This document shows, one piece after another, positions 53,462-61,804 of a DNA stretch of 64,000 nt. Both the position numbers and the translations under genes were made by a program. The notes under the pieces were generated by a model. That model was not told where the DNA came from and did no database searches. It saw nothing but the letters and a program-made list of their open reading frames with translations. Each line of letters begins with the position of its first letter. The stretch's first letter is position 1. This stretch comes from Streptomyces chartreusis NRRL 3882 (lineage in GTDB: Bacteria > Actinomycetota > Actinomycetes > Streptomycetales > Streptomycetaceae), in NCBI RefSeq assembly GCF_900236475.1, contig NZ_LT963352.1, positions 6,390,001 through 6,454,000 on the forward strand, in the 5' to 3' direction.

Positions 53462-53501
53462 CTCGCCCCACCGGCATATGCCTCGCCCCACCGGTACATG
53501 T
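53462..53501. repeat. Two 20-bp direct repeats in a divergent intergenic region
   Basis: CTCGCCCCACCGG followed by CATATGC (53462-53481) and TACATGT (53482-53501), with a partial third copy starting CTCGGCCC. They lie between the GDPD (-) and prim-pol-like (+) genes and could be tandem regulator sites. Confidence 0.55.
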
Positions 53502-53602
53502 CTCGGCCCTCCTGCCCCGGATGTGGGCACTGGCCCCCCGGCGCGCGGGAAGATGGGACCATGAGGCATGCTGTTCCGCACGACAGCGAGGCGAGGGGAT
53601 AG

Positions 53603-54337
53603 ATGAGCGCGGAGTACGGCGGCAGGACCGGCCTACAGGGCAAACTCACCCAGTGGCTGCGCGCCGGGCGCCGGCCGAAGGAGACCGCCGGTGACGGCGG
53701 CCGTGAGGCCCTGCTGCTCGCCGCCGCCGGAGCCGGACTGCCGCTCGCGCCCGCCGCCCACCCGGCCGGCTACCGCTGCTCCTGCGACCGCGTCGGCTGT
53801 CCCACCCCGGCCCGGCACCCGGTGTCCTTCGCCTGGCAGACGCAGTCGACCACCGACCGCGCCCAGATCGAACGCTGGGCCCGCCATCAGCCGCAGGCCA
53901 ACTTCATCACCGCGACCGGCATGGTGCACGACGTCCTCGACGTGCCCCTGGATGCCGGTCGCAGTGCGTTGGAGCGGCTGCTCGGCGACGGTGTCGAGGT
54001 CGGGCCCGTCGCCGAGAGCGACGACGGCCGCATGCTGTTCTTCACCCTCACCCGCGGGACGCCCGAGGAGGAGGACGAGTGGTGGCCGTGCGAACTGGAC
54101 TGCCACCCCGAGACGATGGACGAGCACCCCGGGCTGCGGTGGCACTGCCGTGGCTCCTACGTCCTCGTACCGCCGGCGCGGCTGCCCGGTGAGGACCAGA
54201 CGGTGCACTGGGTGCGCGGGCCCGAGCATCCATTGCCGGATCCGCTGAGCCTGCTGGAGACCCTGACCGAGGCCTGCGCCCGGTACGCCGGCGAGGAAGC
54301 CGACCACGCCGGGCAGGCCTGGCCGCTGCGGCACTGA
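53603..54337 (+). CDS. Prim-pol-like (bifunctional DNA primase/polymerase N-terminal) protein
   Basis: 244 aa. Begins with a helical segment and ALLLAAAGAGLPLAPAAHPAG, then the Cys pattern YRCSCDRVGCPTPARHP, WARHQPQANFITATG and MVHDVLDVPLDAG, the set seen in Streptomyces prim-pol-like proteins. The usual acidic DhD is represented only by DVLDVP, so polymerase activity is doubtful. Stand-alone chromosomal gene of unknown role. Confidence 0.75.
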   Translation: MSAEYGGRTGLQGKLTQWLRAGRRPKETAGDGGREALLLAAAGAGLPLAPAAHPAGYRCSCDRVGCPTPARHPVSFAWQTQSTTDRAQIERWARHQPQANFITATGMVHDVLDVPLDAGRSALERLLGDGVEVGPVAESDDGRMLFFTLTRGTPEEEDEWWPCELDCHPETMDEHPGLRWHCRGSYVLVPPARLPGEDQTVHWVRGPEHPLPDPLSLLETLTEACARYAGEEADHAGQAWPLRH

Positions 54338-54380
54338 GCCGGTCCTGCCCTGTCCTTTCCGACCCTGCCCCGCCCTGCTC

Positions 54381-55382
54381 CTACGAGCCTTCGGCCGACG
54401 TCATGCCCTGGATCCGGCCGAGGATCGTCACCTGCTCGCTGCCGCTGCCCTTCGGCGGGTCCAGCGCCACCTCGTTGGAGACGAACTCCATCAGGAGGGA
54501 CTGCTTGACCTCACCCTTCGTCAGCGCGAGGACGTCCTTGCCGGGGATGGGGAACGACGTGCCCGCGTAGGCCGTCTGCTTCTCGTAGTGCCGGGTGGTG
54601 AAGAACACCAGTGCGCCGCCGTCCGCCGTGCGCAGGGCGAGGGGCTGGTAGTCGCCGTTCGTCAGCGGTTCGTCGATGTACTGGGTGACCAGGCCCGGCT
54701 TCTTGGCGTTCTTCTCGCGCAGGGCGCGCCACTGGCTGGTGTGGGAGCCGTCGGCGAAGGTCTCGCCGCCGTTCTTGAGGTAGGTCGTGTAGTCCTGGCT
54801 CAGGTCGCCGGGGGCGACGGACAGGCCGGTCGAGTTCACGGGGACCGACTCGGCCCAGCCGTCCGCGTCCTTCTTGAACCGCGGGACCTTGCCCGGTGCG
54901 ACGAGGGTGAGATACGCGACCTGGAAGGGGTCGTCCAGGCTGCTGCGGGTGAACACGAGCAGCCAGCGGGCGGTGCCACCCTTGTTGCCGGCCGCGTCGA
55001 CGAGGAACCAGCGGGGCCAGCCGGCCTTCTTGGGGATCGTGTACTTCGCGTCCGTCAGCTTCAGGGGCGTGTGGTTCGGGTTGCCGTCCGGGCTGTTCGT
55101 CCGGCCGGCCTTCAGGCGTGCCGAGTCGATGTCGGCCAGGGCGCCGGTGGTGTGGTCGGCGTCCAGGGAGGCGTCGTAGGCCTTGTCGGCCTCGTTGTAC
55201 GCGGTCGTGAACTCCTGGAGGGCCTTGGCGGCTTCGGCTCGGGTCGTGGACGGGAGGATCTCCCGTTCGCCGTGCACCACGACGCATCCGCTCGCCGTCA
55301 ACGACAAAGCGGTCACCGAGGCTGCTATGAGGGCGCTCCGGGCGGACCTGCGGAGCGTTCGAGGGTCGCGATCCCTGCTCAT
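54381..55382 (-). CDS. Putative secreted lipoprotein of unknown function
   Basis: 333 aa. Signal peptide with lipobox LTASGC. The mature part contains an N-terminal helical stretch (AAKALQEFTTAYNEADKAYDA) and a beta-rich body with WPRWFLVDA and ARWLLVFTRSS. I do not recognise a specific function. It lies upstream of, and in the same direction as, nothing further; it follows the efe operon by 95 bp. Confidence 0.75.
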   Translation of the reverse strand: MSRDRDPRTLRRSARSALIAASVTALSLTASGCVVVHGEREILPSTTRAEAAKALQEFTTAYNEADKAYDASLDADHTTGALADIDSARLKAGRTNSPDGNPNHTPLKLTDAKYTIPKKAGWPRWFLVDAAGNKGGTARWLLVFTRSSLDDPFQVAYLTLVAPGKVPRFKKDADGWAESVPVNSTGLSVAPGDLSQDYTTYLKNGGETFADGSHTSQWRALREKNAKKPGLVTQYIDEPLTNGDYQPLALRTADGGALVFFTTRHYEKQTAYAGTSFPIPGKDVLALTKGEVKQSLLMEFVSNEVALDPPKGSGSEQVTILGRIQGMTSAEGS

Positions 55383-55477
55383 CGGGTTCCTTCACCTTCC
55401 CCTTTCCGGAGGCGAACCCTACCGGGTGCCGCCGGCGGCCGGACGGGGGTGGGTGTGCGAGAGGAATCCCGGCGGCG

Positions 55478-56323
55478 TCAGGCCCTGTCGCGCACCGGCG
55501 CCGGCGCCGTCCGGCCGCGTCCAAGGCCCGTCGGTGCCAGGAACAGGGTCAGGGTCGGGACCAGGTACAGCAGCCACACCACGACCTGGAGCACCGTCGG
55601 ATCCGGCTGGAAGTTGAACACGCCCTTGAGCAACGTGCCGTACCAACTGTCCGGCGGAATCGTGCCGGAGATGTCGAAGGCCAGTTTCCGCTCGCCCGGC
55701 AGGAAGCGGGCCTCCTGCAAGTCGTGGAAGCCGTACGCCAGTACGCCCGCGGCCACGACGACGAGCATGCCGCCGGTCCAGGTGAAGAACCGGGCGAGAT
55801 CGATGCGCAGGGCGCCCCGGTAGAAGAGCCAGCCCAGGAGGACCGCGGTCAACAGGCCCAGGGCGACACCGAGAAGGGGACGCGGGCTGCCGTCGCTCGC
55901 CGCGTGGACCGAGGCCCAGACGAACAGGGCCGTCTCAAGGCCCTCCCGGCCCACGGCCAGGAACGCCGTGGCGACCAGCGCGCCCGTGCCCATGGCGAGG
56001 GCCGCGTCCAGCTTGCCGTGCAGTTCGGACTTCAGGTGCCGGGCGGTGCGCCGCATCCAGAACACCATCCACGTCACCAGACCGACCGCGAGGATCGACA
56101 GGGACCCGCCGAGCGCCTCCTGCGCCTCGAACGTCAGCTCCTGCGAGCCGAATTCGAGCGCACAGCCGAAGCCGAACGCGAGGGCGACCGCGATGCCGAT
56201 GCCGATCCAGATCGGCCGCAGCGCGTCCCGGCGGTCCGTCTTCACCAGGTAGGCGATGAGGATGCAGACGACGAGGCTCGCCTCCAGGCCCTCGCGCAGA
56301 CCGATCAGGTAGTTGGAGAACAA
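55478..56323 (-). CDS. efeU: Ferrous/ferric iron permease EfeU (FTR1 family)
   Basis: 281 aa, start taken as TTG 56323 just after the EfeB stop (AAGGAGG about 11 nt upstream); CTG 56326 is possible. Seven hydrophobic segments with two REGLE iron-binding motifs (GLREGLEASLVV and AVGREGLETALFV). It moves iron across the membrane after EfeB/EfeO processing. Last gene of efeOBU. Confidence 0.92.
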   Translation of the reverse strand: MFSNYLIGLREGLEASLVVCILIAYLVKTDRRDALRPIWIGIGIAVALAFGFGCALEFGSQELTFEAQEALGGSLSILAVGLVTWMVFWMRRTARHLKSELHGKLDAALAMGTGALVATAFLAVGREGLETALFVWASVHAASDGSPRPLLGVALGLLTAVLLGWLFYRGALRIDLARFFTWTGGMLVVVAAGVLAYGFHDLQEARFLPGERKLAFDISGTIPPDSWYGTLLKGVFNFQPDPTVLQVVVWLLYLVPTLTLFLAPTGLGRGRTAPAPVRDRA

Positions 56324-56328
56324 CAGGC

Positions 56329-57567
56329 TCAGGCCTCCTTGGAGAACAGCGTCCGGCCCCACCAGTCGTCCTTGTCGCGGACGCCCGGCGGGATGGCGAA
56401 GAGCGCCGAACCCACGTGCTGGATGTACTCGTTGAGCGCGTCCGTGGCCAGGTTGCGCTGGATCGGGATGAAGCCCTTGCGGACGTCCCGCTGGTAGGCG
56501 AGGAAGAACAGGCCCGCGTCGAGGCGGCCCAGTCCGTCCGTGCCGTCGGTGAAGGAGTAGCCGCGGCGCAGGATCGTCGCCCCGTGGTTGGCGTCGGGGT
56601 GCGCGAGCCGGACGTGCGCGTCGGGCTTCATGGCCTTCAGGAACGGCTCGTCACGCTCCTTCGCCTTGCCGACCGGGGCGCCCTCGCCCTTGTCACGGCC
56701 GAAGATGTCCTCCTGCTCCTGGAGCGAGGTGCGGTCCCAGGTCTCGATGTGCATGCGGATGCGGCGGGCGACGAGGTAGGAGCCGTTCGTCATCCAGGAC
56801 GGGCCGTCCTTCCCGTCCACCCACACGAACTTCTTCAGCCGGTCCGTCTCCGTGCCCGCTATGTTGCGGGTGCCGTCCTTGAAACCCATCAGGTTGCGCG
56901 GGGTCTGTGCCTCGGGTGTCGTCGACGACGTCTTGCCGAAGCCGAGCTGCGACCAGCGGATGACGACCTTGCCGAAGCCGATGCGGGCCAGGTTGCGGAT
57001 GGCGTGCACGGCGACCTGTGGGTCGTCCGCGCAGGCCTGGACGCACAGGTCGCCTCCGCTGCGGTTCTTGTCCAGGTTGTCACCCGCGAACTTGGGCAGG
57101 TCCACCAGGGCGGCCGGCCGTTGCTCCGCCAGGCCGAACTTCCCGAACAGGCTCGGACCGAAGCCGATCGTGAGGGTCAGGCGGGAGGGCTTGAGGTCCA
57201 GGGCCTCGCCGGTGTCGTCCGGGGGTGCCTCGGGGAGGCCGCCGAAGCCGCCCTCGCCCACCGGCTGCCCGGCCGTCATGCGGCGGGCGGCTTCCGTCCA
57301 CTCCTTCAGCAGCTGGACGAACTCCGCCCGGTCGTCGGTCGTCACGTCGAACGCGGCGAAGTGCAGCCGGTCCTGGACGGGCGTGGCGATGCCCGCCTGG
57401 TGCGGGCCGTGGAAGGCGATCGCGGTTCCCGTGTCCGGTGCGGGGTCGTCGTCGGTGCGGGCCATCGCCACCGCTCCGCCCGCCGCGGCGGCGCCGAGGG
57501 CCAGGCCCGCGCCGCCCCAGCCGAGCAGGGAGCGCCGGGAGGGAGATGGCGTGTCGTTGTCCGTCAT
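56329..57567 (-). CDS. efeB: Deferrochelatase/dye-decolourising peroxidase EfeB
   Basis: 412 aa Tat-exported heme peroxidase. Tat signal SRRSLLGWGGAGLALGAAAA. The DyP motif GFKDGTRN carries the distal Asp (G-x-x-D-G), and MTNGSYLVARRIRM and REDV-like heme-pocket segments follow. It oxidises Fe(II) or releases iron from heme for EfeU. It is the middle gene of the operon, 12 bp after EfeO. Confidence 0.93.
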   Translation of the reverse strand: MTDNDTPSPSRRSLLGWGGAGLALGAAAAGGAVAMARTDDDPAPDTGTAIAFHGPHQAGIATPVQDRLHFAAFDVTTDDRAEFVQLLKEWTEAARRMTAGQPVGEGGFGGLPEAPPDDTGEALDLKPSRLTLTIGFGPSLFGKFGLAEQRPAALVDLPKFAGDNLDKNRSGGDLCVQACADDPQVAVHAIRNLARIGFGKVVIRWSQLGFGKTSSTTPEAQTPRNLMGFKDGTRNIAGTETDRLKKFVWVDGKDGPSWMTNGSYLVARRIRMHIETWDRTSLQEQEDIFGRDKGEGAPVGKAKERDEPFLKAMKPDAHVRLAHPDANHGATILRRGYSFTDGTDGLGRLDAGLFFLAYQRDVRKGFIPIQRNLATDALNEYIQHVGSALFAIPPGVRDKDDWWGRTLFSKEA

Positions 57568-57579
57568 GGGCGCGGTCCC

Positions 57580-58728
57580 CTACTTCGCGACTGCGGCAGC
57601 GAGCTTCGACAGGGGCTCCGCCAGCGCGTTGACCGCGTCCGAGAGCTCCTTGCGGTCGGCCTTGCCGACCTTGTCGTAGGAGGTGAAGTCGTACGACGTC
57701 GTGTCCGGGCGGTACTTGTCGAGCAGCGTGTTCAGGGTGGCGAACTGCTTGTCCAGTTCCGTGGTGAGGGCCTTGTCGTTCTCCTGCGCGACCGGCTTCA
57801 GCAGCTCGTACGACTTCTGCGCGCCCTCGACGTTGGCCTTGAAGTCGACCAGGTCGGTGTGCGAGTAGCGCTCCTCCTCGCCGGTGACCTTGCCGGTCGC
57901 GACCTCGTCGAGGAGTTCCTTGGCACCGTTGGCCATCGAGGTCGGGGTGATGTCGGCCTTGCCGACCCGCTCCTGCCAGTCCTTCAGGTCGGTGATGAGC
58001 CGGTCGGCGAGCTCCTTCTCCCGGTCGCCGATCTTCTTGTCCTGCCAGAGGGCCTTCTCCAGGCGGTGCCAGCCGGTCCAGTCGGTGGCGGGGTCCTGGC
58101 CGTCCTCCAGGCCGTCCTCGCGGACGTCGACCTTCGGGTCGATGTCGCCGAAGGACTCGGCGACCGGCTCGGTGCGCTCCCAGCCGATGCGGGACGGCGC
58201 GTACGCCTTCTGCGCGGCTTCCAGGTCGCCGTCCTTGACGGCCCGGGCGAAGGTTTCGGCCTTGGGCAGGGTCTCGTCGGCCTGCTCCTGGGTGTAGGCG
58301 CGGTAGGCCGCCACGGCCTCGTCCAGGCGCGGGTCGCGCTTGACCGCCTTGCCGCCGGTGGCCTTGACGGCCTGACGGATGCCCTTGCCCTTCATGCCGG
58401 GCTTGCAGGCGATCTGGTAGTCGCCGGCCTTCACCTCGGCGGTGACCCGCTGCCTGGTGCCGGGGCCTATGTTCTCCCGCTCGGTGACCACGCGGTCGTC
58501 AGGGAAGAGCACGTAGACCTCGGTGACCTTGGAACCCTTGTTCTCGACGGCCAGTTCGACGTGCCCGGCGGGGAACTCCTTCTTCGACACCTCGCACTTG
58601 TCGTCCGTGGCCGTCACATGGACCACGCGGTCGCCGTCCTCGGCGTTGCTCTTCTCCGTACAGCCGGTGACTGCGGTCAGAACCGCCGCGGCGGCGATCA
58701 CGACGGATACGGGGCTGGCGGGTCGCAT
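57580..58728 (-). CDS. efeO: Iron uptake lipoprotein EfeO (cupredoxin + M75 domains)
   Basis: 382 aa. Lipobox AVLTAVTGC. The cupredoxin domain at about 35-125 contains CEVSKKEFPAG and QIACKPGMKGK (Cys/Met ligands). The M75 peptidase-like domain has the HxxE iron motif in GWHRLEKALW. It captures iron at the outer face and passes it to EfeU. First gene of the operon, behind an iron box. Confidence 0.93.
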   Translation of the reverse strand: MRPASPVSVVIAAAAVLTAVTGCTEKSNAEDGDRVVHVTATDDKCEVSKKEFPAGHVELAVENKGSKVTEVYVLFPDDRVVTERENIGPGTRQRVTAEVKAGDYQIACKPGMKGKGIRQAVKATGGKAVKRDPRLDEAVAAYRAYTQEQADETLPKAETFARAVKDGDLEAAQKAYAPSRIGWERTEPVAESFGDIDPKVDVREDGLEDGQDPATDWTGWHRLEKALWQDKKIGDREKELADRLITDLKDWQERVGKADITPTSMANGAKELLDEVATGKVTGEEERYSHTDLVDFKANVEGAQKSYELLKPVAQENDKALTTELDKQFATLNTLLDKYRPDTTSYDFTSYDKVGKADRKELSDAVNALAEPLSKLAAAVAK

Positions 58729-58748
58729 GAAAGCTCCAGAAGGACGGG

Positions 58749-58767
58749 GAAGGTGAGGCTCACCTAA
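58749..58767 (-). promoter_or_regulatory. Iron box (DmdR/IdeR-type operator) upstream of efeOBU
   Basis: GAAGGTGAGGCTCACCTAA closely matches the iron-box consensus (TTAGGTTAGGCTAACCTAA). It lies 20-40 bp before the efeO start, so the operon should be repressed by Fe-loaded DmdR. Confidence 0.85.
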
Positions 58768-58907
58768 GCCAGATAAGGATTACTTAAATGACTCAAAATC
58801 GCTCTCATGAAGTGGTCAAGGGAAGGTCAAAGGTCGCGCTTCGGGATGATCGGGAGCGCCGGCCGCCCGGGACGACCTGGTCGCCCGGGCGGTGTTTGAA
58901 TGCCCCC

Positions 58908-59552
58908 GTGACTGACTACGACGTGCTCCGCGTCTTCTGCGGGCCGAACGGTGGATACGGCAACGAACTCGGTGTCGTGCGTGAGGGTTCGGTGATGCCC
59001 GAGCGGAGTGAGCGGCAGGCGTTCGCCGCGAAACTCGGGTTCAGTGAGACCGTGTTCGTCGACGACCCCGAGCGCGGGGTGATCGACATCTACACGCCCA
59101 CCCTGCGCCTGCCCTTCGCCGGGCACCCGTGTGTCGGGACGGCCTGGCTGCTCGACGTGCCCGAACTGGTCACGCCCGCCGGGGTGGTCGGGGCCCGGCA
59201 GGACGGGGAGTTCTGCTGGATCGAGGCGCGGGCGGAGTGGGTGCCGCAGCGCACCCTGCGGCAGTACGGAAGCGCGGCCGAGGTCGACGACCTGGCCGTG
59301 CCGCCGCCGGGGGAGTGGGTCTACGCCTGGGCGTGGGAGGACGAGCCCGCCGGACGGGTGCGGGCCCGGGCCTTCCCCGGACGCGGCGACGGGATCGACG
59401 AGGACGAGGCGACCGGGGCGGCGGCCCTGCTGCTCACCGACCGGCTCGGCCGGGCCCTCAACATCACCCAGGGAGCGGGCTCCCAGATCCTGACCGCACC
59501 CCAGCCGGGCGGCTGGACCGAGGTCGGCGGCCGGGTGCACCTCGAACGCTGA
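58908..59552 (+). CDS. PhzF family isomerase-like protein
   Basis: 214 aa from GTG 58908. Diaminopimelate-epimerase-like fold with PhzF hallmarks: VFCGPNGGYGNELGVV near the start, ETVFVDD, RLPFAGHPCVGTAWLL and DEDEATGAAALLL. Shorter than typical PhzF (about 280). A -10-like TTGAAT at 58896-58901 puts the transcript start at the GTG, so it is probably leaderless. Substrate unknown; no phenazine genes are nearby. Confidence 0.8.
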   Translation: MTDYDVLRVFCGPNGGYGNELGVVREGSVMPERSERQAFAAKLGFSETVFVDDPERGVIDIYTPTLRLPFAGHPCVGTAWLLDVPELVTPAGVVGARQDGEFCWIEARAEWVPQRTLRQYGSAAEVDDLAVPPPGEWVYAWAWEDEPAGRVRARAFPGRGDGIDEDEATGAAALLLTDRLGRALNITQGAGSQILTAPQPGGWTEVGGRVHLER

Positions 59553-59618
59553 CCCGGGCGGCGCGCGTCGGTACGGGCGGAACCCTCTCGGGTGCCCGCC
59601 GCGGGTCTTTGGGGCCGG

Positions 59619-60266
59619 TCAGGCCGACAGCGGGAACTCCTCGCCCAGCGCGTGGAACACCGCGTTGTTCAGCGCGTACGCCCGCTTGCACTCGGCCACG
59701 ATCCGCTGCCGCTCCAGCTCGTCTCCGGGCACCGCGTCCAGCAGCTCCCAGTAACCCCGCTTGAAGGCGGCCGGGTTGGGGATCTCCTCGAACACGTAGA
59801 AGCGGACCCCGTCGCCCTTCTTCGGCAGACCCCACGCCCTCTCGGCCGTGTCGCGGATGATCTGCCCGCCGGAGAGGTCGCCGAGGTAGCGGGTGTAGTG
59901 GTGGGCGACGTAGCCGGCAGGCCAGGTGCGGGCGCAGTCGGAGATCCGTCGCGCGTACTCCAGGGTGGCGGGCAGCGCGCTGATGCCCGCTCGCCAGCCG
60001 GGGCCGCGCAGGTACTCCAGGTCCTGCTCCAGCGCGGCCGTCCGGAACAACTCCGGGCGGACGAAGGGGCCGGCCACCGGGTCCCCGGCCAGGCGCTCGG
60101 CGCCGGACTCCAGTGCCCCGTACACGAACCACAGCTGCTCCGTGTAGCGGGCGAACGCGTCGACCCCCAGTTTGTGCCCCAGCAGGTCGCTCATGAACGT
60201 CGAGCCCCTGACCTCCTCGTGCTGCTCGCGGGAAGCGGTCCGGATGAGGGTGGAGAAGGATTCCAT
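59619..60266 (-). CDS. Heme oxygenase (biliverdin-producing)
   Basis: 215 aa from ATG 60266 (AGGAAGTG upstream). The proximal ligand His16 lies in ASREQHEEVR and the distal helix motif is YLGDLSGGQIIRDTAE. It opens heme to biliverdin, CO and Fe(II), complementing the nearby efe operon. No iron box is seen upstream, so control may differ. Confidence 0.93.
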   Translation of the reverse strand: MESFSTLIRTASREQHEEVRGSTFMSDLLGHKLGVDAFARYTEQLWFVYGALESGAERLAGDPVAGPFVRPELFRTAALEQDLEYLRGPGWRAGISALPATLEYARRISDCARTWPAGYVAHHYTRYLGDLSGGQIIRDTAERAWGLPKKGDGVRFYVFEEIPNPAAFKRGYWELLDAVPGDELERQRIVAECKRAYALNNAVFHALGEEFPLSA

Positions 60267-60324
60267 GGGCCCACTTCCTGTTTCCCGACGTCGTGTCGGT
60301 AAAAACGGTACTCCGGTGCCGTGG

Positions 60325-60345
60325 AAAAAGCCCGCCCTCCGGGCT
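60325..60345 (-). terminator. Intrinsic terminator of the NmrA-like gene
   Basis: On the minus strand a 6-bp stem AGCCCG/CGGGCT with 5-nt loop is followed directly by TTTTT. It sits 56 bp past the NmrA-like stop and separates it from the heme oxygenase gene. Confidence 0.75.
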
Positions 60346-60400
60346 CGGGTTCCGGTGGTCGTCGCAACACTCCAGTTCAGGGGATGGGTTTTGCGTGCAC

Positions 60401-61271
60401 TCAGTTGACCGGCCAGGTGCGCTCGGCCGCCCAGGTGCCGAAGCGCTGCCAGCCGATCTCCGGAAAGTCGCGGCGCAGGGCGTCCACGTCGACATCGAGG
60501 CCGGTCTCGGTGAAGTAGCGGAACATCGCGGCGAGATCGGCCGAGAACGTCTCGACGCGGGCGATCGGCAGCCGCTCGAAGACGATCGGCCTGCCGCACA
60601 CGCCGGTCAGCGCCTCCGCGATCCGGGGGCAGGTCAGCTCGTCGGAGGCGATGTCGATGCGCCGGCCCGCGAACTTTTCGGGCCGCGCGAGCACATGGGC
60701 GGCGAAGGCGCCGATGTCCCGCGCGGGAATCAGCGTCACCGGCCGGTCATCAGGCATCGGCAGGACGAATCTGCCCTCGCGCAGACCTTCGAGCGACCAT
60801 TCGACCGTGTAGTTGTCCATGAACACGGCCGGGCCGAGGACCGTCCACGGCACACCCAGCCCGCGCAGGTGCTGCTCGATGCGGTACTTGCTGTCGAAGT
60901 GCGGGATGCCCGTGTCCCGGTCGGCGTGTGCGGCGGAGGAGAACACGATGTGCCCGATGTCCCGGGCGGCCTCCAGCAGGGCGATGCCCTGCCGGACCTC
61001 GGTTTCCGGGTCGGAGCCGAAGGGGGTGGACATGGCGAACAGTCCGTCGGCGCCTTTCAGGGCGAACTCCAGCGACTCGCGGTCGTCGAAGTCGGCCGCG
61101 AGCACGTCTGCGCCGAGGGCCCGCAGCGCCCGGGCGGCGGCCGAGCCGGGAGTGCGGGTCAGGGCGCGGACCCGGTTAGCCCTGATCGAGCAGCGAGCGG
61201 GCGGCCGCGCCGCCCTGGGTGCCGGTCGCTCCGGCAACGGCCACGACGGGCCGGTAGAATTCCTTCGTCAT
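60401..61271 (-). pseudogene. NmrA-like NAD(P)-binding protein broken by a 1-nt frameshift
   Basis: The ATG at 61271 starts MTKEFYRPVVAVAGATGTQG, a perfect NmrA-type nucleotide-binding N-terminus, and reads to SLLDQG, then a TAA stop. Homology resumes one base later as NRVRALTRTPGSAAARALRALG and runs to 60401 (ADGLFAMSTPFGSDPETEVRQG, HFDSKYRIEQHLRGLGVPWT). Removing one base near 61178 restores a single frame of about 289 aa. Either a recent inactivating insertion or a sequence error. It is divergent from a MarR gene. Confidence 0.75.
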
Positions 61272-61278
61272 GCGCCTA

Positions 61279-61307
61279 CTGTATGACACAGTCACTGCGT
61301 GACGCAG
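61279..61307. promoter_or_regulatory. Two tandem MarR-type operators between NmrA-like and MarR genes
   Basis: CTGTATGACACAG (61279-61291) and CTGCGTGACGCAG (61295-61307) are two copies of the same partly symmetric site, CTG-N7-CAG with a TGAC core. They lie in the 52-bp divergent region and are well placed to control both genes. Confidence 0.65.
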
Positions 61308-61323
61308 ATATTTAGGAGACCCC

Positions 61324-61773
61324 TTGCTGATAGACGATCTCCAGCAGGAGTCCCGCCGCTACCTGGCCTCCTACGTCATGTTCAACCAGGCGGTCGCGGA
61401 CCATCTCAAGCTGCACCCGACCGACGTCCAGTGCCTCAACCTGCTGACCGCCGAGTCCGGCCCGTTCACCACCGGCCGGATCGCCGAGCTCACCGGCCTG
61501 ACCAGCGGCTCGGCGACCCGGCTGGTCGACCGTCTGGAAAAGGCGGGCTACGTGGTCAGGCGCCGCGACCAGACCGACCGCCGCCGGGTTCTGGTGGAGC
61601 CCGTCCCGAAGGCGATGCGGAATCTCACGGAGCTGTGGGCCGAGCTGGGCGAGCGATGGCGGGCGATGTTCGCCGACTACACCGAGGACGAACTCGCCCT
61701 GCTGTACCGGCACATGCGACGCACCGTCGAGCTCTCCCGGCAGCAGATCGCCCACCTGCGCGGCAAGGACTGA
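61324..61773 (+). CDS. MarR family transcriptional regulator
   Basis: 149 aa, TTG start behind TTAGGAGA. Winged helix at about 35-100: LTAESGPFTTGRIAELTGL, SGSATRLVDRLEKAG and wing VRRRDQTDRRRVLV. Likely represses itself and the divergent NmrA-like gene through the tandem CTG/CAG sites. Such MarR-NmrA pairs often respond to quinones or aldehydes. Confidence 0.9.
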   Translation: MLIDDLQQESRRYLASYVMFNQAVADHLKLHPTDVQCLNLLTAESGPFTTGRIAELTGLTSGSATRLVDRLEKAGYVVRRRDQTDRRRVLVEPVPKAMRNLTELWAELGERWRAMFADYTEDELALLYRHMRRTVELSRQQIAHLRGKD

Positions 61774-61804
61774 CGACCGGCCGGGCGTCGGTGGGGGCGG
61801 GACG

